Origin: Paenibacillus graminis
GTDB lineage: Bacteria > Bacillota > Bacilli > Paenibacillales > Paenibacillaceae
Assembly (NCBI RefSeq): GCF_000758705.1
Contig: NZ_CP009287.1
Span: 4,278,001 to 4,342,000 of the forward strand
Direction of reading: 5' to 3'
DNA: 64,000 nucleotides
Position numbers and translations under genes: made by a program. Within the stretch, counting starts at the first letter, position 1. The number at the start of each line of letters is the position of its first letter. A model generated the notes under the pieces. The model had not been told where the DNA came from. It was given only the letters and a program-made list of their open reading frames with translations, and ran no database searches. Below are positions 49,417 through 58,106 of this stretch, one piece after another.

Positions 49417-49797
49417 TTAAATAGCTATCCACCAAAACACTCCATATTTATCAATCAGATTTGCACAATACCGGTTCCAGTCGCATGGCCCCAAAAAATC
49501 AATAACGTTACCGCCATTGCTCAATACATCAAATGCTCTTCGAACAGCTTCTTCACTGCCCATGTCAGAGACATTAAATGCCATCGTCTGCCAGGACTTT
49601 TTTTCACTTGTGTCACAGTTCTTTGGTGCTTCACTCACAGCCATAAATAACTTTCCATCTAAAGTTAATTCGCAATGCATGTATTCGTTCTTCGCTTCGT
49701 TTTTTATTTCCAGACTTTTCTCCAAACCAAAGGCTTTACAGTAGAAATCAGCAGCTTCTATACTTCCTTTGACATATACCTGTGTGCTAATTTTCAT
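49417..49797 (-). CDS. VOC family (PhnB-like) protein
   Basis: 126 residues. STQVYVKGSIEAADFYCKAF, GLEKSLEIKNEAKNEYMHCE, LTLDGKLFMAVSEAP, and the end LGPCDWNRYCANLIDKYGVF is the PhnB-type glyoxalase/bleomycin-resistance fold. Complete. Enzyme activity unknown. Confidence 0.85.
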   Translation of the reverse strand: MKISTQVYVKGSIEAADFYCKAFGLEKSLEIKNEAKNEYMHCELTLDGKLFMAVSEAPKNCDTSEKKSWQTMAFNVSDMGSEEAVRRAFDVLSNGGNVIDFLGPCDWNRYCANLIDKYGVFWWIAI

Positions 49798-49827
49798 AGT
49801 TATCCCCCTTTCGTACAGAAACGCTAG

Positions 49828-50445
49828 CTAAAACAGCTCCAAAAGCCCCTCGAAACTATGAATGATATAATCATAATCACTAACTTCTCCAAATCCGTAA
49901 CTCGCAAATACGAAAGGAATTCCGGCATCTCTTGCAGCCTTCAGATCCTTTTCCGTATCGCCTACGTAAACAGGGTTCTTTAAGTTATTTCTTTCCATGA
50001 CCAGTTTGATATTCTCACCCTTGGACAACCCGGTTCTCCCCGGATTCTCAAAGTCTACGAAATACTTTTGTAATTGATGATATTCATAAAAAGCTTCTAT
50101 ATATCCGTCTTGGCAATTACTTACTATGAACAGCTTATATTTTGCAGATAAAACTTTAAGGACCTCTTCCAACTGTTCAAATAACCTTCCGCCTTGTTCA
50201 ACCAAGGACACACACTCCGCTTCATAACACTGTCCTAAAAACTTTTGCTGTGCCTCTTCATCTAAGCCGGGAAACATTTTTCGGCCGGCCTCATCCGCTT
50301 GCAGACCCATAATTCCTCTTAAATCTTCCTTAGTTACTTCCCCTATGCTCCCTTTATATTCGCTCAATACTTTGTTCCATACATCTACAATAACATCCAA
50401 GGAATCCCATAACGTTCCATCCAGATCAAAGATCATGCTATCCAT
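49828..50445 (-). CDS. HAD family hydrolase (phosphoglycolate phosphatase type)
   Basis: 205 residues. Motif I MIFDLDGTLWDS with the nucleophile Asp, motif II LFIVSNCQDGY, motif III/IV KNPVYVGDTEKDLKAARDAG, and a helical cap (KMFPGLDEEAQQKFLGQCYE). Dephosphorylates a small phospho-metabolite; substrate unknown. Confidence 0.88.
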   Translation of the reverse strand: MDSMIFDLDGTLWDSLDVIVDVWNKVLSEYKGSIGEVTKEDLRGIMGLQADEAGRKMFPGLDEEAQQKFLGQCYEAECVSLVEQGGRLFEQLEEVLKVLSAKYKLFIVSNCQDGYIEAFYEYHQLQKYFVDFENPGRTGLSKGENIKLVMERNNLKNPVYVGDTEKDLKAARDAGIPFVFASYGFGEVSDYDYIIHSFEGLLELF

Positions 50446-50462
50446 TTAAATTCTCCTAACTA

Positions 50463-51074
50463 TTAGTTATTTATTGTCGGTTTCGCCCAAATCAGATGAA
50501 CCATATTCAGCCAGTGGCTTTCCACTTTATCGATTTGCACATGTGACTCTTGCATCAGTCCCATTATATCTCTTGTATGATGGCATCCATAAACACGATA
50601 TAACAGCGGATTAAGCGCTTTTTGCAAAACAGATACCATAAAGTTAGAACTGATCCCATGCTCCATGAACAGGATTCTCCCGTCCGGTTTACACCAGCAG
50701 TTGATTTTGTCCAACATCCTTAGCGGATTCTTATAGCTGCAAAAGGATAATGTAGAAACAATAGTATCAAACGACTGATCGGAAAAGCTGATCTCCTCAA
50801 TATCAGAACACATAAATTCGGCATTCAGATGATGGTACTTTGCTGCCTGCCGTGCCTTGTCTATCATTGCCTTACTAAAGTCCGCTGCAGTAATCTTGAC
50901 TTCCGGAGGATAAAACGGAAAATTAGCACCTGTGCCTACTGCAAGTTCAAGCACATTGCCCTTAGCATGACCTATAAGGTTCTGCCGCCAGCGCTGTTGT
51001 TTGGGATCTTCTCTTTTATTCTCATATTGGGTGGCTTGCCTATCAAAAATATTTATCAACCGCTGTTTATCCAT
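50463..51074 (-). CDS. Class I SAM-dependent methyltransferase
   Basis: 203 residues. Motif I VLELAVGTGANFPFYP binds SAM; then ITAADFSKAMIDKARQAAKY, AEFMCSDIEEISFSDQSFDT, GRILFMEHGISSNFM. Looks like the UbiE/Methyltransf_11 group acting on a small lipid-like or other substrate. Complete; 17 bases upstream of the HAD gene, probably co-transcribed. Confidence 0.85.
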   Translation of the reverse strand: MDKQRLINIFDRQATQYENKREDPKQQRWRQNLIGHAKGNVLELAVGTGANFPFYPPEVKITAADFSKAMIDKARQAAKYHHLNAEFMCSDIEEISFSDQSFDTIVSTLSFCSYKNPLRMLDKINCWCKPDGRILFMEHGISSNFMVSVLQKALNPLLYRVYGCHHTRDIMGLMQESHVQIDKVESHWLNMVHLIWAKPTINN

Positions 51075-51115
51075 CTTTCGCTGATCAGCTCATTCCTTAA
51101 TAGATCGTGTTTAGC

Positions 51116-51280
51116 TTAATAGGCCCGTTTTCTCTGTTTTTTGAGTATTTCAACTATCGAATCAATAACCACCTGCGGGTTCTCAATATGTATGTTATGT
51201 CCGCTAACTGTTACTTCAATCTTGTGGCCTTGGGAAAACCAGGAAATATCTTTAAAGCTGTTAATATCATTAGTATACCA
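51116..51280 (-). pseudogene. C-terminal fragment of an alpha/beta hydrolase
   Basis: Minus-strand codons read DISWFSQGHKIEVTVSGHNI, HIENPQVVIDSIVEILKKQR, ending at TAA 51116-51118. The SGHNIHIENPQVVIDSIVEI piece carries the catalytic His of the alpha/beta hydrolase fold and the usual last helix. No start or N-terminal part precedes it. Confidence 0.6.
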
Positions 51281-51482
51281 ATTTTAGATAATACTTGAAA
51301 CCAAAAGGATTCAACTTCAAATGGGGCTTTTCTAACTCACCGTAATCTTCCGGGGACAGCTTCTTGTGAGAGGCATTGATTAACAAAGAAATCTTTAGGT
51401 TAAGCTCGTGGTATTCGGAATCCTTAGGGTGTATGCTTTCGTCAGGCCTGATGTTGCCATAGAACAAGCTTTCCAATATCAC
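51270..51482 (-). CDS. DUF6809-like small protein, probably truncated
   Basis: GTG 51480-51482. ILESLFYGNIRPDESIHPKD, SEYHELNLKISLLI and LSPEDYGELEK fit the start of the Firmicute DUF6809 family. After GELEK the residues (PHLKLNPFGFKYYLKLVY) no longer match the family's helical end, so a frameshift or replacement is likely. Adjacent to another gene fragment, which supports decay. Confidence 0.5.
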   Translation of the reverse strand: MILESLFYGNIRPDESIHPKDSEYHELNLKISLLINASHKKLSPEDYGELEKPHLKLNPFGFKYYLKLVY

Positions 51483-51614
51483 ACTTCCATTGTCACTTCC
51501 GACTTTGATACCTTGCGGAACAGTTTTTTTTCTGCCTAAAACTTATACATATTGAAATATCAATGTGCAAAAAATTATGTATATTTTTGTTGTTCAACGA
51601 CGGTTTTTCATTGA

Positions 51615-51648
51615 AAAGAGGTCAGCCAAAATACTGGCAGACCTCTTT
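51615..51648 (-). terminator. Terminator of the amylase gene
   Basis: AAAGAGGTC-T-GCCA / TGGC-T-GACCTCTTT with a 6-base loop, followed by TCAATG on the minus strand. Also symmetrical enough to act rightward. Confidence 0.75.
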
Positions 51649-51692
51649 GTGTTGTTGCGGGGAATGTGTAATTCAATAATAGCCGTCCGCGA

Positions 51693-54600
51693 TTATTTGC
51701 CGATACGTGCGAACGGAGCAGTCAATAAATCAATGTCGCCCCACTCTTTAGGAGAGTTCGAATCCGATACCCCTGGCGAATCGGAAGTCGCTGGATCATT
51801 AGGAAGGGTATCCATCGGCGAGTACTCGCCTTGGTGCAGCATTACACCGATACCTGCGTTCTCTATATCCGGATTTCCGAGTGCGCTGAGTAGAATTTTT
51901 GCTTCATAGAAAGTGTCACGATTGGGATCGTGGCTAAGCGTCATGAAGTTTACAAGCTTGCTTGAATCATTAACATCATCAGCATCTTTTACGCCCCACA
52001 GGGATGTATAACCTTTGCCTTTAGCAAATTTAACCGTAATACCTGCTGCTGCCCCTGTCTTATAGTTTACTCCACCATCGTCGACAGGGAAAACACCGTT
52101 TACGGCTCTGGAAATATAACCGGAGTGGAACATGTTCGAAGCGATGTTGAATTGATAATCAGGAAGATCCAGCCCGCCCCAGAGCGGCTGTTTGCCATTC
52201 TTCTTCCACATATCATGTGTTGCGCCAGCACCACGAATCGTATCCATGGCAATTGTCTGCGGCATATCCATGGAGCGGATTGGCGTACCGCCAGCAGAAC
52301 CAGCATTAGCAGGATCAACGATGTCTGTAACATCTACATACTGCCAAGCCAGATACAGGAACTCGTTGTCCCAAGCTGCCCACAGATGGCTAAGATCCAT
52401 TGGCGATTCATGAAGCGACCAGTTGCTGCCAAGCGTACGCGGATCATCACCGGCCATGTCAATAGCAATCAGCATGTCATCTGTCCATTCTCCACTGTTC
52501 GTTCCATCAATTGTAATTGGAGTCGATACGCGTTTACCAAATGAAGGGTTAGTGGAATATGGCTTGTCTCCACCAGGAATTACGATCGTTCCTTTCAATG
52601 TCACCACTGTAAGCTCAGTGCTTGCTGCTGAGAAGTTATTTGCAGTATCGAAAGCTTTTACCGTGTAGGTATACGAAGTTTCTTCAGCCAAACCGGTGTC
52701 CGTGAACGCAGGAGTTGCGGATGTTCCTACTTTTACTGCATCACGATAGATGTCGTAACCTGCTACAGCCACATTATCCGTTGAAGCTGTCCACTGAAGG
52801 GCAACACTGGCAGCAGTTGCTGTACCTTTTACATTTGTCGGCGCCGAAGGTGCGATGGTATCACCAGCGCCCGGTACTTCAATGGTTACTTCATTGCTGT
52901 TAGCGGAGAAATTACTTGCAGCATCACGGGCGCGAACCTGGTACTTGTAAATCGTACCTTCCTTCACCGTGCTGTCGATGAAAGTTGTTGCATTCACCGT
53001 AAATGTCTCCGTGCCTGTACCAGCCTTACGGGTAATTTGATAATCTGCTACGCCAACATTGTCAGTAGAAGCACTCCAAGTCAAAGTGACCGTCTTAGGA
53101 GTTCCGCTGCTGAGATTGCCAGCCAGGTTAGCTGGAATTGAAGGAGCCTTCGTATCGGAACCGGCAGGCTTCTCCCCAAGCTTCACTTGTCCGGGAGCAT
53201 TGTTGTTGCCAGGAATGTAAATATTGTCGCCTGTGTTGAAGAAGTAGTTCTTCTGACCGTTGCTGTCCCAAATATTGCTTCCGTTATTAAAGCAAGCTTC
53301 CAGACGGCTGGCGGTTCCAATATCAACCGTTATTTTTTTGTAGCCAGGGTTCAACGAGTCATTCTCCATCTTCACGCCTGGAGCGGATGTCCATGTACCC
53401 CCCTCGGCGCGGTAATGAATGTTAACATTTGTCCAGCCCTCTTTGTAATAAACGGTAACTTTATTGCCCTGATTTGGAGTTCCCGGTTTACCGGCAGTCA
53501 CTTTACCTGCGTCATAGGTATTGTCGCCTTTGTTGAAGAAATAGTTCTTCTGATTGTTGCTGTCCCATTGACCGCTGCCATTGTTGAAAGCTGCCTCTGC
53601 GCGTGTAGCCGAGGTTCCCAGGTCAATCGTGTACACAGCATATCCAGAAATTTCAGAATCCGCCATTTTCACGCCAGGAGCGGCTGTCCAGTTGCCGCCT
53701 TCAGCGCGGTAGTGAATGTAAGGAGTTGCATATCCTTTTTTGTAGTAAATCGTAGCGGTGTTGTCATTGCCTTGTCCAGACGGCAAAGTCTTAACGCTGA
53801 TCTCGTTACTTGGATCGGATGTGCCGCCCGATTGGCTTCTGGCAATCACTTTATAGGTATACGTTGTTTCTGCAGTCAAGCCTGTATCCTTATAAGTTGT
53901 TGTTGTTGACGAACCAGCCTTCGCATTGTTGCGGTATACGTCGTATCCGGCAATTCCGGAGCTGTCAGTGGATGCATTCCAAGTCAATGTTACTGTCTTG
54001 TCTGTCTTTACAGAACTAGCCAGGTTCGATGGAGCCGTCGGTTTAGTCACGACACGCGGATCTGTACCGGTCCAAGTACTTCCGTCATACCAGCCTGTTG
54101 CTGTTCTGGTGAACCCAGCCTGGTTCTGAGCAGGCAATTGTTTGCCAGTAGTATCTTTAAATATAATCTTAGCTTGTTCAGCCTTGTCGAAGCTGTAGAC
54201 ATACCAGTCTCCGCCAGCGCTTGTCATAGCTGGAGCTGTAGCCCAGGTTGGGTCATTATCCTTTGGTGCTGTGTCATAAAAGTAGATGGATGGTGTTCCC
54301 CATCCGGACGGTTTCTTGAAGTAGACTTCCAGCTTAGCGTTAGGATCGCCCTTCGTGAACTCGTACGAGGCAGTACCTTCGCCATTTTCATTCGCAGCAT
54401 ACATCTTCAGCGTTTTCGTGTCATTAATGGCCATGTCTGCACCAATCTTGATTGTTGTTCCATTGGTAAACGCAGTTCCGTTAATGGGATCACTGCCATC
54501 CAGCGTGTACTTGCCGCTGTCCGCATTCTTGATCGACAGCTTTACAGTGGTAGTTTCGGTTTTGAATTTACCGCCTGCTGGTGAAGCAGTCAGAACCGGG

Positions 54601-56447
54601 AACTTCTTGTTTACGCCAACATTTTCAATCAGAATAACGCCGTTGGTTCCTGCGGTAAACTTGGCCTTGCCTCCGCTTACAACCCCTTCGTTCTTCGTGT
54701 AAGCATCGCGTACAGTAGTGCCATCCGGGAAGATGCCGGATACATTTACATCTACAGTTCCCGAGGCACCTGTAGCCACAACTACTTTATCCAGAACATC
54801 CCCCTTCTCATAGGTGCGTGAGAACGTATACGGACTGTCTGCAATTTTCATATGAGTTCCTGCACCTACGGCAATGTGGTTGTTTCTGAATTGTCCAATC
54901 TTCTGCCAGTGTGACAGAACACCTTGGTTAAGGCTGCTCCAGTTCATGAATGAACGCGAACCCTGATTCGGGTCAGAGCCGGTAGCCCCAAACGGTCTTG
55001 CCGTTTCATCTCCATAGTAAGTCTGCACTCCGCCCGGAAGTAGCAGAAGCGCGGTACCTGCTTGAACCAAGTTTCCACGGTTGTACAACCCTTTATCGTG
55101 AGAAGAAAGATAGCTGATCATATTATAGTTAGGCAGATCCCCGTTTAATTCACTTGCATATCGGGAGAAGAGGCCTTCCAGATCGCTCATATTTGCGCTT
55201 TGGAAGGAGAAGTTGATTAGGGAATCAAATCCGTTATCGAAATAAGTGCCGGTTCTTCCGAGGCCATGACCCCAAACTTCCCCGGTCATCCAGAAGTTAT
55301 CAGTCCAATCTGCTCCAGGTTTCGTTGGGTTGTTCTGTCTCCATTTCGCAAGCGCGCTACTTGCGCTTGTCTTGAGTTCTTTCCATTTGTCTGCTTGAAC
55401 ATGCTTTGCAGTATCAATACGGAAACCATCAATTCCGAACTCTTCGACCCATGAGGACAGCCATTTGATCATATAATCCTTAGGGGCAACGTTCAGATCT
55501 TTGCGGTATTGCTTGGCAGCCGGAACGATCCAGTTGTCGTAACCGCTCGTTTCTTTGTTGAACTTCGTTTTCAGTACCGGCGGCAAACCGGTGACGCTAG
55601 TAGATTCGGTCTTGATATCTGGCAGGAACCCTACACACAGCGTCTGATCGTTGCCGCCGCATTGATCGTAACCTGCAATATTGTTGGCACGAATCCAGCT
55701 GCTGCCCCACCAGGAAGCCCATGCACTGGAATTATTCGTATTCATAATGTTATTGTGCGTGTGCCAGTTTTGGCCTTGGCCTTTGTCCGGAATCCAGTTG
55801 CCGGCGAGTCCGCCGCGGTCACCGTATCCGTATTCCGCCATATCCACAAGTGTCGGATAAGCGACATGGTTCATAACTACGTCCAGGACCACACGGATTC
55901 CTTGGGCGTGAGCGAGGTCAACGAACTCGCGCATTTCATCAATGGTACCTATGCTCTTGTCCATTTCAGTAAAGTCAAGTCCATAGTAGCCATGGTAGCC
56001 ATAGTGGGCAAAGTCACCGTCCTTACCGCCTACCCAGCCGTGCATTTGTTCCCAAGGAGCTGTAATCCAAATTGCATTCGTACCCAGATCCGTGAAGTAG
56101 CCTTCTTCCAGCTTCTTGGTCAGACCTTTAATATCTCCGCCGTGGAATGTACCCACATCCGAGCCCCAGGCATCTGTCTTAGGTCTGCCATAAGCGCCGT
56201 CATTGCTGGTATTACCGTTATTGAAACGGTCTGTCATCACGAAGTAAACGTTTGCATTATCCCAGCTGAATGGGCTTGCTTCCTGCTGCTGGCCGTCATT
56301 AACCGGCGCGCTGCTGCTTGCTGCAGGCGCTGCGGCCGGGGTCACTGTGGCCGCTGTTGCTTGGCCCGCTGGCAATACCACAACACTCCATAGCATTGAG
56401 CAGAGCAGCATCATGCTTAGTAAAACTTTGCAACCCTTTTCTACCAT
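51693..56447 (-). CDS. Multidomain secreted alpha-amylase (GH13) with CBM26, CBM25 and FN3 modules
   Basis: 1584 residues from ATG 56445-56447 behind AGGAGGAG. Signal peptide (KVLLSMMLLCSMLWSVVVLP). GH13 barrel (about 60-600): VYFVMTDRFNNGNTSND, VVLDVVMNHVAYPT, GIDGFRIDTAKHV (nucleophile Asp), WMTGEVWGHG (acid/base Glu), SYLSSHDKG. Then a chitobiase-like segment, a CBM26 (KPSGWGTPSIYFYDTAPK), an FN3, two CBM25 (IHYRAEGGNWTAAPGVKM and IHYRAEGGTWTSAPGVKM), two more FN3, and a C-terminal CBM9-like domain (SHLWAAWDNEFLYLAWQYVD). Hydrolyses starch outside the cell. A cre site upstream predicts glucose repression. Confidence 0.9.
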   Translation of the reverse strand: MVEKGCKVLLSMMLLCSMLWSVVVLPAGQATAATVTPAAAPAASSSAPVNDGQQQEASPFSWDNANVYFVMTDRFNNGNTSNDGAYGRPKTDAWGSDVGTFHGGDIKGLTKKLEEGYFTDLGTNAIWITAPWEQMHGWVGGKDGDFAHYGYHGYYGLDFTEMDKSIGTIDEMREFVDLAHAQGIRVVLDVVMNHVAYPTLVDMAEYGYGDRGGLAGNWIPDKGQGQNWHTHNNIMNTNNSSAWASWWGSSWIRANNIAGYDQCGGNDQTLCVGFLPDIKTESTSVTGLPPVLKTKFNKETSGYDNWIVPAAKQYRKDLNVAPKDYMIKWLSSWVEEFGIDGFRIDTAKHVQADKWKELKTSASSALAKWRQNNPTKPGADWTDNFWMTGEVWGHGLGRTGTYFDNGFDSLINFSFQSANMSDLEGLFSRYASELNGDLPNYNMISYLSSHDKGLYNRGNLVQAGTALLLLPGGVQTYYGDETARPFGATGSDPNQGSRSFMNWSSLNQGVLSHWQKIGQFRNNHIAVGAGTHMKIADSPYTFSRTYEKGDVLDKVVVATGASGTVDVNVSGIFPDGTTVRDAYTKNEGVVSGGKAKFTAGTNGVILIENVGVNKKFPVLTASPAGGKFKTETTTVKLSIKNADSGKYTLDGSDPINGTAFTNGTTIKIGADMAINDTKTLKMYAANENGEGTASYEFTKGDPNAKLEVYFKKPSGWGTPSIYFYDTAPKDNDPTWATAPAMTSAGGDWYVYSFDKAEQAKIIFKDTTGKQLPAQNQAGFTRTATGWYDGSTWTGTDPRVVTKPTAPSNLASSVKTDKTVTLTWNASTDSSGIAGYDVYRNNAKAGSSTTTTYKDTGLTAETTYTYKVIARSQSGGTSDPSNEISVKTLPSGQGNDNTATIYYKKGYATPYIHYRAEGGNWTAAPGVKMADSEISGYAVYTIDLGTSATRAEAAFNNGSGQWDSNNQKNYFFNKGDNTYDAGKVTAGKPGTPNQGNKVTVYYKEGWTNVNIHYRAEGGTWTSAPGVKMENDSLNPGYKKITVDIGTASRLEACFNNGSNIWDSNGQKNYFFNTGDNIYIPGNNNAPGQVKLGEKPAGSDTKAPSIPANLAGNLSSGTPKTVTLTWSASTDNVGVADYQITRKAGTGTETFTVNATTFIDSTVKEGTIYKYQVRARDAASNFSANSNEVTIEVPGAGDTIAPSAPTNVKGTATAASVALQWTASTDNVAVAGYDIYRDAVKVGTSATPAFTDTGLAEETSYTYTVKAFDTANNFSAASTELTVVTLKGTIVIPGGDKPYSTNPSFGKRVSTPITIDGTNSGEWTDDMLIAIDMAGDDPRTLGSNWSLHESPMDLSHLWAAWDNEFLYLAWQYVDVTDIVDPANAGSAGGTPIRSMDMPQTIAMDTIRGAGATHDMWKKNGKQPLWGGLDLPDYQFNIASNMFHSGYISRAVNGVFPVDDGGVNYKTGAAAGITVKFAKGKGYTSLWGVKDADDVNDSSKLVNFMTLSHDPNRDTFYEAKILLSALGNPDIENAGIGVMLHQGEYSPMDTLPNDPATSDSPGVSDSNSPKEWGDIDLLTAPFARIGK

Positions 56448-56543
56448 TAGCTTATTCTCCTCCTGTACCTTTTGGTATGAAACGAGTGACGGGATCCGTA
56501 AACCAGCAAGCGATATACGACTAAAAAAGCTGGTCTTTGCGGA

Positions 56544-56559
56544 TTGCAATCGTTTGCAT
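56544..56559. promoter_or_regulatory. cre site (CcpA) upstream of the amylase
   Basis: TTGCAATCGTTTGCAT matches the consensus WTGNAANCGNWNNCWW at every fixed position, about 100 bases upstream of the amylase ATG. Confidence 0.75.
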
Positions 56560-56654
56560 TTAAATCCATCTTACCAACTTGTGTTAAAATCTAGTTAAAG
56601 TAATGAAATAAGATTTTATGAAAAGTCATATTATTCGATCAGCGATGTTTAATA

Positions 56655-57365
56655 TTACGCATCCATGGATTCCATCATTAGTGAAACCGATCCGTTAAAT
56701 TTATAACCAGCACCTCTGACAGTATGGATAAATAGCGGTTCACTCGGGTTTTTCTCGATTTTTTGCCGCAAGTTATAAATATGAACCATGACGGTTCGTA
56801 TGTCCCCTTGCTTCATGTCTTTCCAAATAAGATCATATAAGGTTTCGGTGTGGAATACGCGGTTCGGGTTCTTTGCCAGAACAACAAGGAGTCGGAATTC
56901 TTTAGAAGATAAAGAGACTTCCTTGCCATAGGCCATTACTGAGTGGGTAGTTGGATCAATCTGCAGATTTGGATAAAGTATCAAATGACGTTGATTAACT
57001 GGAAAAGCCTGTTTATACCTACGGAGGTGTGCTCTGATTCGGGCGAGTAATCCTTCAAAGCTGGAGGGTTTGGCAATAAACTCATCTGCCCCCCGGTTCA
57101 AGGCTTCAATCCTGAGATAATCTTCGGAATGGTGACTTGTAAAAAGCACTGGTTTATCGCTGAATTTGCGTAATTCCGTGCATATGTTCAAGCCGCCCGC
57201 CCCGTCAAGAATTATTAAATCAGGATCGTGAGAATGAATGTAGCTGACCGCTGCTTGTCCGCTGTGAGTATATCCAACAGCTTCATATCCATGCTCTATT
57301 AAGGATTGAACCAAGAACCTGCGAGTTTCAGTATCATCATCAATGATTATGATTTTTTCCCGCAT
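56655..57365 (-). CDS. OmpR/PhoB-family response regulator (orphan)
   Basis: 236 residues. Receiver domain: KIIIIDDDTETRRFLVQSLI (acidic pocket), LIILDGAGG (phospho-acceptor Asp), ADEFIAKPSSFEGLLARIRA (Lys). Winged-helix effector: LSSKEFRLLVVLAKNPNRVF, IRTVMVHIYNLRQKIE, FIHTVRGAGYKF. No histidine kinase gene is adjacent. It lies directly upstream of the amylase on the same strand with a cre-like site in its own promoter, so it may regulate starch use; that link is inference. Confidence 0.88.
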   Translation of the reverse strand: MREKIIIIDDDTETRRFLVQSLIEHGYEAVGYTHSGQAAVSYIHSHDPDLIILDGAGGLNICTELRKFSDKPVLFTSHHSEDYLRIEALNRGADEFIAKPSSFEGLLARIRAHLRRYKQAFPVNQRHLILYPNLQIDPTTHSVMAYGKEVSLSSKEFRLLVVLAKNPNRVFHTETLYDLIWKDMKQGDIRTVMVHIYNLRQKIEKNPSEPLFIHTVRGAGYKFNGSVSLMMESMDA

Positions 57366-57388
57366 TCATTTTTCTCCTTTCATAGTAT

Positions 57389-57404
57389 TTGTAAGCGCTT
57401 TCTG
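57389..57404. promoter_or_regulatory. cre-like site upstream of the response regulator
   Basis: TTGTAAGCGCTTTCTG fits the cre consensus except at the last base, 24 bases upstream of the start codon. Confidence 0.55.
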
Positions 57405-57562
57405 AATTTAAAGAGATTGCAGACGAACTTTAACATAGTATGTTATTTTTACACAAAATATCATATGTTGTAGAATAATGCAACTAGTAAACCAATTAAG
57501 ATAATAACCTGACAAGCAGGCGATCAAACGCTAAAGGAGAGATTACTAATAAAGATACCGCA

Positions 57563-57679
57563 ATGCGTCACTGTAAAATTTATGAAAAAATAATCGAGAC
57601 CTCACTAGATGAGAATTTGGATCTATATCGGCAAGAAACATACAGCAAAGAGAATAAAGAAATATATGAGGTAGATTAG
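57563..57679 (+). CDS. Possible small protein, 38 aa
   Basis: ATG 57563, acidic (KIYEKIIETSLDENLDLYRQ). AAAGGAGAG lies 24 bases upstream, too far for the ATG; an ATT codon sits nearer. It overlaps the end of the leftward gene at 57623. Weak case. Confidence 0.2.
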   Translation: MRHCKIYEKIIETSLDENLDLYRQETYSKENKEIYEVD

Positions 57680-57847
57680 AAAATCTGCATTCAGATTTAA
57701 GACCTTCACCCCCAGATCATTGAAGAACCCTCCTGTCCCTCCCCCATATGGACCCGAAGCCAGTAACAGAAGATTATTAAATATAAGAATCAAATTCAAT
57801 ACTGCGTATTTTATGGCACTGATTCCAATGCCCTCATATTTATTCAT
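57623..57847 (-). CDS. Small membrane protein, 74 aa
   Basis: ATG 57845-57847 with AAAGGA seven bases upstream. Two membrane segments (YAVLNLILIFNNLLLLASGP and ADFLIYLIYFFILFAVCFLP) around a glycine-rich turn (GGGTGGFFND). No family recognised; bacteriocin- or stress-peptide-like size, but no supporting neighbours. Confidence 0.45.
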   Translation of the reverse strand: MNKYEGIGISAIKYAVLNLILIFNNLLLLASGPYGGGTGGFFNDLGVKVLNLNADFLIYLIYFFILFAVCFLPI

Positions 57848-57881
57848 ACACGTGTCCTTTTGTCTACCAGATTATTAAATA

Positions 57882-58012
57882 TCAAGAATCAGCTTTTTTA
57901 ATAGCCAGGCCCTCTTCCGCCAATGCTTGTCTGAGCTTCGGCATGGATGATGGGCCAATTCCGTGCAGCTTCAAAATAGCCTTCTCAGTGTACACCGAAA
58001 GCTGCTCCAGCC
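57882..58012 (-). pseudogene. Helix-hairpin-helix gene remnant
   Basis: LEQLSVYTEKAILKLHGIGP and SSMPKLRQALAEEGLAI is the C-terminal HhH part of the RpoA-CTD-like small DNA-binding family common in Paenibacillus. The N-terminal part is missing; upstream lies the terminator of the serine hydrolase gene, so the open frame extending to 58070 is a chance fusion. Confidence 0.6.
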
Positions 58013-58020
58013 ATATAAAC

Positions 58021-58083
58021 AAAAAACTCCCGCCAAAAATCAGCAGAAGCTTCTTGGAATAATTATTCACACTGGCGGGGTTT
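58021..58083 (-). terminator. Terminator of the serine hydrolase gene
   Basis: Minus strand CCCCGCCA ... TGGCGGGAG with an inner AGAAGCTTCT palindrome, then TTTTTTG. Same family of element as at 40187 and 43823. Confidence 0.7.
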
Positions 58084-58106
58084 AGTTAAAATCCTAATTA
58101 ACACTA

